The position numbers and the translations under genes were made by a program. Positions 50,957 through 59,410 of a DNA stretch of 64,000 bases are shown here, one piece after another (positions within the stretch are counted from its first letter, which is position 1; the number at the start of each line of letters is the position of its first letter). Source of the DNA: Parietichytrium sp. I65-24A. Its lineage: Eukaryota; Sar; Bigyra; Thraustochytrida; Thraustochytriidae. The notes beneath the pieces were generated by a model. It saw only the letters and a program-made list of their open reading frames with translations. It did no database searches and was not told the origin of the DNA. The DNA lies in NCBI GenBank assembly GCA_012862575.1, contig BLSF01000035.1:400965-464964 (forward strand), written 5' to 3'.

Positions 50957-51985
50957 ATGGCCCCCCAATGTCGCGATATCAGCGAATTTCCAACGCAAAA
51001 GTTCCAAGACTCGGGACGAACCCTGGAATATATCGTGCCTCCAGTGTTTCTTTCCTTTGGTGATTTCGCGGAGCCGACTTGCTCCAACAAAGCCCATATC
51101 CGCACCGATCTCCCACGAACGGATGTGTCAACCGGTCTAATTCTTAATAGCACGCCGCCGATTGACGATGCTTTCAATAAACTCGACAGTGTGACAATAA
51201 TTTCGAAAATGCGCACCTTAAATGGCTCGGATACACCTGTCTATTTGTATATTGTCATCACGGACGCGTCCCACAATGTCTTGACATGGATTCCAATCAG
51301 CTATAGGCTTGGTCACACGAATAACCAAAATGTGTATGATAGTCTTGATCTCAGGTCGGTGATCACTCCTACCCGCGTCGATATTGCACAAACCTTTGAA
51401 CCAACGGGCAACATAACTCTCCGCTCCGGGATCCTTCAAGGTTTGAAAGGTAAGAGATTTGGTGTTGCATATCTGATGGGGCCTACACAAGGCACATTTG
51501 TCTCCGTCGATTGGTTCGTTCTATCACTCACAAAAGCACAGGCGACGCCCACACCCACACCCACACCCACACCCACGACACCAGTCGTGACTAGCTCTCC
51601 GACACCGACGCCAACTCCGACGCCAGCTCCAACTCCGACGCCAACGCCAACGCCGGTGGTTTCCTCGAAGCCTGTCGTGACCATCCGCCCGACCCTTCCG
51701 GTCGTCACGACCAGTCCGTCATCGCCATTTCCAACGCCAACGCCGACCCCGGCCGTCACTATTAGACCGTCATCGCCGTCCGTGATTTCCTCAAAGGCTG
51801 CGGGCACCAACTCGACCGTTTCTCCATCTCCAAAATCAGCTACAGAGATCTCAAGCTTCCATCAGTATTTCGTCACTGCGAACGGCGATTACAACTATTC
51901 CCATGTCGCCATCGCTGCATTGGCCCTTGTGTTGAGCCTTCTCGCTCTCGCCCTCGTAATCAAACGATTGAGAGAGCGAGCTTGA
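50957..51985 (+). CDS. Tail-anchored beta-rich protein, tandem copy 2
   Basis: A 342-residue paralogue of the preceding gene with the same layout: beta-rich part (CRDISEFPTQKFQDSGRTLE), spacer, YNYS, a membrane helix (VAIAALALVLSLLALALVI) and a basic end. It differs by a much longer spacer built of PT dipeptides (PTPTPTPT) and VVT/SSP units at about 200-300. This spacer comes from a minisatellite in the DNA (51541-51660 and 51735-51760). The two copies keep the beta part and the order of elements while the spacer changed quickly, so the beta part is probably under selection. ATG at 50957. Confidence 0.82.
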   Translation: MAPQCRDISEFPTQKFQDSGRTLEYIVPPVFLSFGDFAEPTCSNKAHIRTDLPRTDVSTGLILNSTPPIDDAFNKLDSVTIISKMRTLNGSDTPVYLYIVITDASHNVLTWIPISYRLGHTNNQNVYDSLDLRSVITPTRVDIAQTFEPTGNITLRSGILQGLKGKRFGVAYLMGPTQGTFVSVDWFVLSLTKAQATPTPTPTPTPTTPVVTSSPTPTPTPTPAPTPTPTPTPVVSSKPVVTIRPTLPVVTTSPSSPFPTPTPTPAVTIRPSSPSVISSKAAGTNSTVSPSPKSATEISSFHQYFVTANGDYNYSHVAIAALALVLSLLALALVIKRLRERA

Positions 51986-52149
51986 GCGACGAGCTTGAGC
52001 GCGCTGGGAATGACTTCAACTTCACCACAACTCCACCACCACCACACCTAACCCCAGCTTCGCTCCCCTCGAATAACGCTTTGGCATTTCGGAGTTACGT
52101 TGGGTTAGGTTAGGCTAAATTAGGTTAGATTAGGTTTTAATCTAGGTTC
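51986..52149. other. Spacer with degenerate TTAGG units
   Basis: Between the tandem gene and the foldback element. Degenerate GGTTAGGTTAGG/AGATTAGG units lie at 52099-52135. Confidence 0.5.
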
Positions 52150-53905
52150 TATCATCAATGCATTTCATAAGTCACCATTTTACACCCAGCAAACTCCACG
52201 TCTAAATCGTTTCTCGGGTATGGAATTCATTGTCACTTTCCATAAGTCACCATTTTACACCCAATGGGCTCCATGCTCAAATCTTCTTTCGACTATGCAT
52301 TTCATTCACTGTCACTTTCCGTAGGTCACCATTTTACACCCAGTAGACTCCACGTCCCAATCTTCTCTCGGGTATGCATTTCCTTATCACTTTCTATAGG
52401 TCACCATTTTACACCCACTGGGCTCCATGCTCAAATCTTCTTTCGGGTATCCGTTTTCTTATCACTTTCCGTAGGTCACCATTTTACACCCACTGGGCTC
52501 CATGCTCAAATCTTCTTTCGGGTATCCGTTTTCTTATCACTTTCCGTAGGTCACCATTTTACACCCAGCAGACTCAAAACGTCCAAATCTTCTCTCGGGT
52601 ACGCATTTCATTGTCACTTTCCGTAGGTCACCATTTTACACCCAATGGGCTTCATGTTCCAATCTTCTTTCGGGTATGCGATTTATTATTACTTTCCGTA
52701 AGTCACCATTTTACACCCAGCGGGCTCCACGCGCAAATTGAGTATGTAGACTGTTCATTTTGTTCTTCACCACGCTAGGAAGCTTGATGTTGTTCGTTGC
52801 AGAACTCATAGAATGCTCGTTTATTCTGTGACAGGTGCCCTCTCCGACCTAGGTTTGGTTAGGTTTACCGCGGTATTTGGCGGTACATTTAGAATTACCG
52901 CGGTACTCGACGGTACGTGACGGACATACCGCGGTTCAACAGTTGTCAGTAAAAGGTCTGGTATATCAGCACATCTTCATCAATGTAGACACATATACAA
53001 GATACAGAGTCAGTATCCCGTAATAATCACGGTATTGACACCGGTTCGACTTTGGTGAAAGTCTACCCGAGCGTGGAACATGGTCCCAGACATTCCCCTG
53101 AGAGGTGTATAATACACTGTGTCCGGTGAAGGTTTGACCGTGGACTTCCCTACTCCATGGGATCCCTGGGAAGTCTACTGGAAGACTCACCGAAGACTAT
53201 CGGAAGTCTACTGGTTAACTTCCTCTGGATCTGAAGAAGTCAACAACCATAGGTCGAGGAATAAAAGGAACAACCACAACCTAACCAAACCTAGGTCGGA
53301 GAGGGCAACTGGCACAGAATAAACAAGCATTCTATGAGTTCTGCAACGAACAACATCAAGCTTCCTAGAGTCCTGAAGAACAAAATGAACAGTCTACATT
53401 CTCAATTTGCGTGTGGAGCCCGCTGGGTGTAAAATGGTGACCTACGGAAAGTGATAAGGAATCGCATACCAGAGAGAAGAATTTGGACGTGGAGCCCGCT
53501 GGGTGTAAAATGGTGACCTACGGAAAGTGATACGGAAATGCATATCCGAAAGAAAATTTGAACATGGAGCCCGCTGGGTGTAAAATGGTGACTTATTAAA
53601 AGTGGTAATGAATTGCATACCAGAGAGAAAATTTGAACATGGAGCCCATTGGGTGTAAAATGGTGATCTACGGAAAGTGGTAATGAACTGCATACCCGAG
53701 AGAAGATTTGGACCTGGAGCCAATTGGGTGTAAAATGGTGACTTACGGAAAGTTCTGATGAATTCTATACCCGAGAAACAATTTTGACGTGAAGCCCACT
53801 GGGTGTAAAATGGTGACGTACCGAAATTGGTAGTCACGGCAACAATTGAGTGAATATTTTGATGTGGTGATTCGTGGGTGTAAAATGGTGCCGTGAGTAA
53901 AGTCA
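52150..53905. mobile_element. Foldback-type element: long inverted arms made of about 75-bp tandem repeats
   Basis: The left arm (about 52150-52866) holds eight units marked by GTCACCATTTTACACCCA, starting at 52171, 52246, 52325, 52400, 52475, 52550, 52627 and 52702. The right arm (about 53277-53905) holds seven reverse-complement units at 53436, 53512, 53587, 53662, 53737, 53812 and 53887. Inside the arrays, 52748-52866 is the inverse complement of 53278-53400 (shared blocks around the CCTAGGTTTGGTTAGG end). The unique loop is about 410 bp. Long inverted repeats with inner subrepeats are the mark of foldback transposons. No transposase is encoded. Outer ends and target duplication were not found. 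Confidence 0.85.
52867..53276. other. Loop of the foldback element
   Basis: Contains three TACCGCGGT palindromes (about 52868-52935) and repeated GAAGTCTACTGG blocks near 53170-53215. No protein-like frame. Confidence 0.6.
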
Positions 53906-54303
53906 TCTTGCTCGGCTGGAACCCATTCGACTTGGGGTCTGCTGAGCGATTCTCTCATCACGCGCCTTTGGCACAACTGCCCGGTGGACGGTGTTAGAAA
54001 GCGTTTCATTTGCTAACTGTTGTGTAAACTGATTTCGCTCATTCAACGAAACACACGCTTTGTGTTCTCGTCACGTTGGCGATGAAGGTACGGAGAGGAG
54101 AGCACACGTTCTATGATTTCGCACACTGGTCCAACGAAACCAAACTGGGAGAGGGAGGAGTCAAAGTTTGTGCCAATGTGTGCGCTGGTAGCCGATGTTT
54201 AATCTAATATAGAAATCTTTATTAGCATGGCCTAACCTTCTTGTCCCTCGCACGCTCCTCTATCAATCGCACACATCTTGCTCAGCTTTCCTTACTTGTT
54301 TTC
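53906..54303. other. Intergenic region before the GTPase gene
   Basis: No gene supported. Probable promoter region for the GTPase. Confidence 0.5.
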
Positions 54304-56505
54304 ATGACGAAGAAGCACCACGACCACCAACACCACGAACAGCGCCAGTGTCAGCACGACGACCACCGCGACCGCGACCACCAGCAACACCCGCGACAGC
54401 AGCACGGAACACAGGCGACAATGCAAAAAGTGAAAAACATTCTCAGTCGGCGACGAAGCAGCCGGGCGCGCGAACTGAGCTGTTTGCCCAAACCTGTACC
54501 CGAGTTCGCCAAAAGCGTGACCAAACTTGCTTCTGCTGATTGCCTTCCGGGCTTTGCTCCCGACTTTCTCGTAGTTGTCTCGGACGATGAGGAACAGCGC
54601 GACAACCAGTGTAAGGCCCTTGCATACTCTAAAAATTTGGAGACGCTGATGATAGAAGAAAAGCTCTTCATGGTGACCAACGAGGTGGTAAGCGATCCGC
54701 AGCTCAAGTTTGATTTCTCCAACTGCGGAGGGTCAAAAGAGCAGGTGCTGTTCCAGAGGCTTCCCAGGAAAGACAAGCGCGTATATGTCCCTGCGTCGGA
54801 GTACGTTGAGTACTATGCCCGTTTCATTGCCTCAAACTTTTACATGTTCGTGAATAGTTTGTGGGCGAAGAGCGTGAAGATCACCTTGGGCGCTCACACC
54901 AGTAGCAGCAAAGCGGTCTCTTCTGCGGTGCAATTATTGGCCCTTGGCAATGGCGCTGGACCAGGCTACTCTGAGTCTGATGAACAGTCGCGCGGAGCAA
55001 CTCTCGTCTACAATGAGAGTTATTCTTGTCCGACTGCGGACGACATGAAAGTGTCGGACGCGATCGATTATTACTACATTGCGCATCTTAAGAATGCCCA
55101 CCTCGTGCTTGGTGCGGTCGGTGACAAACAAATGTTGCGCGACAAGGACATTGGTGTCTCTTTGGACATCTCGGACGACTTGCAAGAGGAGCTGCTCATC
55201 CAACTCACTTTGAGATCGGTAAAAGATCAAGTCCCGCAGATCACGAGACTATCTTACTCGACTACTTCTGAGCAAAGTATCAGCAAAGCCGCAAAATACA
55301 GCATGAAAGTAAGTGTGGGTGCAAATAGCGGGGAAGCGGACGTGAGCAATTCATCTGGAAAGGCATCCAAACGGGAAATATCTTTAGAGGCTGAGTTTTT
55401 CTCGAACGAAGAAATCACCAAACTTCGCCCTGACCGACATGGTGACATTCAAACCTTCCATGAGAGTGAGTACTACAAAAAAATTGCCAGTGTCGCGCGG
55501 CGTTTATTCGAGACCCGAAAGCCAAATCGCATGGGGAATCGCGCTCATTTGATCGGTCTCGTCATCGGAGATGTATCAGCAGGGAAGAGCTCGTTCGTGT
55601 ACTCGTGCATTCGCGCTGCTGCAGGGTACCTCGGCTTCGGATCATCTCAAGCCCGCATGGTGAATGGGAAGCTTCCTCCAATGATGCAGATTCGAGCGCT
55701 CGGCGGGGGTCAATATGATGGGACCATGGTGGAAACGTTTCGCCAGTACGAGCTCCGGTTCGGTGGAACAGAAACTGGCATCCAAGACGACTTTTTAAAG
55801 TTTCAAAGGAAGGAGCGAAGAAATGGGAAGCTGAATGGCTCCATTCTTCTGCACGATACTCAAGGGCTTACTAGTGATGTAGACTGGGCAGATAAGATTA
55901 CCAAGTGGATTGACGGTGAAATGCCCGAGGAGAATGTTGACGACAAAGCCATCGCGCGAGCTAATGCAAGGCGAGGGACCATTTTGCCCGATTTCACCGT
56001 ACTCGTCATCGGCGCAGATGATCTAGTCGAGCAAATGAACTCCAGAGAAGTCGGAAATCCGAAGCGTGGAATCCTCGGGCGTTATATCGAGCCTTTGAAA
56101 ACAATAAAAGGTCGGCTTGCGGGTACAAAAGTTGATAACATCAACCATCCAGTCATCGCTCTGCTCACGAAAGCCGACCTTGTCACTGATCAAGATCTCG
56201 AGGAAGCTAAATCCACTGTACAAGATCTTCTCGGAGAGTCTGTCGACCTCGTTCTTGATGTTCAGAACTACCAGTTCAAACCAGCCGAGCACAACAACAA
56301 ATTGGCTAAATTACATGAAGAGGCTGTAAACGGCAAGCGGGAAGCTTTCGATGAACTCACGGGATACACAGAGGGATGGATAAAGCAAAATGACCGAATT
56401 TTGTCTGTTTTGCATCAGTGTCTTTCAGAAGTTTCCCCTGAGGCATACAATGCTCGAAAGATCAGTCTAATAAAAAACTCTTTGGATCAAATAGCAGAAG
56501 AATAA
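54304..56505 (+). CDS. IFI44/dynamin-like large GTPase
   Basis: A 733-residue protein (694 if it starts at 54421). The first 40 residues are His/Gln/Asp-rich. Residues about 60-400 form a soluble domain I do not recognise. The C-terminal third is a TRAFAC-type GTPase: P-loop GDVSAGKSS (about 422-430), DTQG (about 518-521) and TKAD (about 622-625) as the base-reading motif. The order FVYSCIRAAAGYLG, then ILLHDTQGLTSDVDW, then KITKWIDGEMPE resembles the interferon-induced protein 44 family and related GTPases of protists. It has no membrane helix, so it is cytosolic. A role in membrane remodelling or cell-autonomous defence is known for relatives, and only inferred here. Its stop overlaps the opposite gene by 19 bases. 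Confidence 0.85.
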   Translation: MTKKHHDHQHHEQRQCQHDDHRDRDHQQHPRQQHGTQATMQKVKNILSRRRSSRARELSCLPKPVPEFAKSVTKLASADCLPGFAPDFLVVVSDDEEQRDNQCKALAYSKNLETLMIEEKLFMVTNEVVSDPQLKFDFSNCGGSKEQVLFQRLPRKDKRVYVPASEYVEYYARFIASNFYMFVNSLWAKSVKITLGAHTSSSKAVSSAVQLLALGNGAGPGYSESDEQSRGATLVYNESYSCPTADDMKVSDAIDYYYIAHLKNAHLVLGAVGDKQMLRDKDIGVSLDISDDLQEELLIQLTLRSVKDQVPQITRLSYSTTSEQSISKAAKYSMKVSVGANSGEADVSNSSGKASKREISLEAEFFSNEEITKLRPDRHGDIQTFHESEYYKKIASVARRLFETRKPNRMGNRAHLIGLVIGDVSAGKSSFVYSCIRAAAGYLGFGSSQARMVNGKLPPMMQIRALGGGQYDGTMVETFRQYELRFGGTETGIQDDFLKFQRKERRNGKLNGSILLHDTQGLTSDVDWADKITKWIDGEMPEENVDDKAIARANARRGTILPDFTVLVIGADDLVEQMNSREVGNPKRGILGRYIEPLKTIKGRLAGTKVDNINHPVIALLTKADLVTDQDLEEAKSTVQDLLGESVDLVLDVQNYQFKPAEHNNKLAKLHEEAVNGKREAFDELTGYTEGWIKQNDRILSVLHQCLSEVSPEAYNARKISLIKNSLDQIAEE

Positions 56506-58058
56506 AATATATTAAAATCACATGATCGAGCACTTTTTGTTGTTGGCAGTTGTAGTCTTTTTTTTGTTTTGACATGTTCGTCCGGGTCTGCGGGCCTGTA
56601 CCGTGGGGTGATGCGCTCTTTTGCGTGCGCCGCAAATGGGACATACCAGGGCTGGATAACAGAGACGTGTTTGTAGCGTCGGAGATCCTCGAATGTAGGC
56701 TCAGGGTAATCTCGAAGGAAGAGCCACCGAGGAAACAAGTGCCTAGACTTCATCGCAGATTCAATGACCTCCAACGCCTTATCGGGCATGAGACTCCTCC
56801 CTGCCTTCTTCTCCTCGCGAAGGTACCAGGTGCCGAGAAAGTGTCCGTCACGCATCAATGCCGCCCAAGACGGTTGCAAATTCGCATGTTCTTCAAATGT
56901 TTCAAGTCGCCTTGGGCGCTCGAAAAATATTTCGTCGCCCCAAGGGATACCGAATGGAATGTAGTCGCTGCCTGGAAGACGTGTCCAGTCAGCAAAGAGG
57001 AAGTTTCCACCACACAGCATCCATAATCTGAGAAACAACTCTTCACGGGGATATCCGCCGTAGTCGGTCCATCCAAAGACCTTCAAATCAACTGTGTTCA
57101 AATAAAATGCAAAGTCTTGGGTGGGTAAAGAAGCGAAAACAGATTCCAGCTCAAAATCAAATAAGAAGGTAAAGTGCCGCACGCCTCCTTCTCGGTGAAC
57201 CATCAGAGCGTCATCTAGGTTTCTTCCCACAAGATTGAACTCATCTCTCGAACGGATCGTCAAATCTCTCCGACCGGGTTCAGCGTCTGACTCTGATATC
57301 TCTGTGCTGGTACGCATAAAAATGTAATAGATCCTTTCCACGTCATATTCGGGGCACATTGCGTCAACTTTCTCTTCCATAAAAATGAAACGCTCCAAAT
57401 TCGACTCTTTCCAGGGATCATCTGCTTTAAGTTCAACAGGACTCTCAAAATCTGCGTCCATGACAATGACAGCTCGTGCGGGTGTTTTCTCAAACAGCTT
57501 TTCACCTCTCCAGTAGAGTGGGAGGGTGAGCCGGTCTGGGTCGCGCTCCTTGTCCACTGGAAACAGAAACCTTCCGCAACGAAGGCAGCAAACTGAGCGA
57601 TCCTCGATGACGACGGTGTTCATGGTGCGTGTAAACGTAGCAGCAAACCACCCAAGCTGGGCGTCTGGGCGTCGGCAGAGATCAGCTTCATGAGCCACTT
57701 GCACGCCACATTCTGTGCACCTGAACACCTGCAGCTTGCGCCCTTGTCTTCTCGGGAGCAAGTAATCCATCACCGCCTCAACGTCTTCTTCCTTGGAAGG
57801 CCTAACGCGAGGATCCCCCACGAATCGTGAGCGCCCTGCCCCAGCTTGCGGCGAACTGTCCAGAGGCGAGGCTAAAGGATGCAGCCACCCGAGACCGTCC
57901 TTGAGAATCTGCGCTCTGGTCTTGCTGCTATTGTAGCTCAACATCATCGCATCCCACTCGGGGTGAGCCGATGTTTCGGGCCAATTCTTGCTCCCCGGAC
58001 GGCCTGGCCACTTGCCAGGGGGCCATACCGGCAGCTGGTCTGGACGCCTTGCCTGCAT
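56487..58058 (-). CDS. Unrecognised 523-residue protein with a putative zinc ribbon
   Basis: ATG at 58058. Near residues 114-161 two CxxC pairs (CTEC and CLRC) could bind zinc. The centre has acidic and aromatic alpha/beta segments (ARAVIVMDADFESPVE, RIYYIFMRTSTEI, TFLFDFELESVFASL, LFLRLWMLCGGNFLFADW). Tryptophan-rich C-terminal parts follow (HFLGTWYLREEKKAG). No signal or membrane segment. The last 19 bases overlap the 3' end of the GTPase gene on the other strand, so transcripts of the two should be complementary at their ends. No family recognised. Confidence 0.75.
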   Translation of the reverse strand: MQARRPDQLPVWPPGKWPGRPGSKNWPETSAHPEWDAMMLSYNSSKTRAQILKDGLGWLHPLASPLDSSPQAGAGRSRFVGDPRVRPSKEEDVEAVMDYLLPRRQGRKLQVFRCTECGVQVAHEADLCRRPDAQLGWFAATFTRTMNTVVIEDRSVCCLRCGRFLFPVDKERDPDRLTLPLYWRGEKLFEKTPARAVIVMDADFESPVELKADDPWKESNLERFIFMEEKVDAMCPEYDVERIYYIFMRTSTEISESDAEPGRRDLTIRSRDEFNLVGRNLDDALMVHREGGVRHFTFLFDFELESVFASLPTQDFAFYLNTVDLKVFGWTDYGGYPREELFLRLWMLCGGNFLFADWTRLPGSDYIPFGIPWGDEIFFERPRRLETFEEHANLQPSWAALMRDGHFLGTWYLREEKKAGRSLMPDKALEVIESAMKSRHLFPRWLFLRDYPEPTFEDLRRYKHVSVIQPWYVPFAAHAKERITPRYRPADPDEHVKTKKRLQLPTTKSARSCDFNIFYSSAI

Positions 58059-59410
58059 CTCGTTGTTTTAGTGACTGCGTGGCAGGATGGGTGTGGGACT
58101 GAGCGAGCACAGGTGGTGTGCACTATTTGCACAATTTGTATAGTTCGATGAACAAAATGAGCACAATTTTGATCATTAAAAACCCTAACCTAAAATGAAC
58201 AAACCTAATCGGCCCTGGGCGGGAGAATGTAGTAGGTGGGGCTGATGCCTTGTGACACAACCTGACCGGGAAGAAAGTGTAGGTGGAAGGAAAGGGAAGT
58301 AGGAGGGGAATTGAGCGGAATTGAGCGGAGTCTCGAAATCGCCCAAATTGACCTCGAAAAGCTGTCCTGAACGCCTCGTTTGAGCCCATTTTCGATGCAC
58401 GTGGTCTTCCAGGAGAAAGAAGGGGATGTGAGAAGAGAAGTTGTCGTGAGGGATAGCACGTGCTTAAGCACAGCTCTAATCCAGATCGGAAGTATATCTA
58501 CATCTAAAAAAATCTGACCACATTTGCTAATCCCCCAGCAAGTGGAAATTGTACGGTTAAGGCAGCGGTAGCTGCCTAATTCCCCAGCAAGTGGAAACTG
58601 TACGGCGGAAAGGGAGCGGTAGCTGCCTTGGGAATGCACGTTTCGTTCTACTGCTTTGCACGTCGCATTCTACGGAGAGGAATAGAGCTGCCGTAAGGCA
58701 GTTCTATCCGATCCTCCCGTTAGGCGGTTGAGTACGCCTGCCGAAGGCATGGCGCTACTCAAGAGCCTATGCACCGAGTAAGCCTGGCTCTGGCAGGCGC
58801 AACTCGCGAAGATGAACTGTGAACGCAACGAGTAAGCCTGCCGGAGCCTGGCGCAACTCTCAAGCACGAAGAAGACCGCCGAAGGTTTGAAAATTCGCTT
58901 AAAAACTTTATCTATAGAGAGACGGATCTACGAGCCTTTTAAACAAGAAGGCGGGCGCACTTTGGGTAAGCTAGAAAAAAGCGCTATGCAACGAATCTTG
59001 AACCACTCTTGAAGAACCACTGAAAATTCAAGAATTTGATTTGGATCAAAATTTGTGTTGACAGTTAGTTTCCAGGAGCGTGGATGACACCATGACGAGC
59101 GCTCAGTCAAGAGACAAGAGATGGCGGACAGTGCGCGAAGAACGAGAGGTCGGCCAATAACAAACTCCACACGGACACCTTTCAGCGTCAAGGAAATTGA
59201 CGGGCTTTTGATAACCTGACTATGGGTGCACGTAAGTTCATCAATGTCTACTGTCCACTGGAAGCTGAGAGTGTGGTGTAGTTTATTTAGGTCACGATGA
59301 TTGACTGTAAATCTTTTTGTTTTCGTTTTTGTAACTGCTAGCAGAATCCTAATTCTTTAGGCTCATTAGTTCCGAGCTCATTCAAGCGGTGTTTACTTCC
59401 ACATTCTCAA
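58059..59410. other. Intergenic region with structured repeats
   Basis: No gene supported. Near 58180 is a short AACCCTAACC telomere-like run. The part from 58515 onward is full of short hairpin-forming repeats. Confidence 0.55.
58515..58782 (+). repeat. Dispersed repeat, copy A, with many small hairpins
   Basis: Shares long near-identical blocks with 62132-62320 in the same orientation (GACCACATTTGCTAATCC, CGTTTCGTTCTACTGCTTT, AAGAGCCTATG-ACCGAGTAA). Internal inverted units such as CTGCCGTAAGGCAG and CGCCTGCCGAAGGCATGGCG could fold. The AGCAAGTGGAAA-TGTACGG block is doubled here but single in copy B, and a GCAACTCG..CAACGAGTAAGCCTG-type unit continues to about 58860. Confidence 0.85.

Noticed and set aside
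51436-51810. Minus-strand frame with VGVGVGVG repeats
   Set aside because: Antisense of the Pro-Thr coding minisatellite of the 50957-51985 gene.
52264-53906. Frames of 120-154 codons with HHFTP/SPFYT repeats
   Set aside because: Translations of the 75-bp subrepeats of the foldback element, present on both arms.
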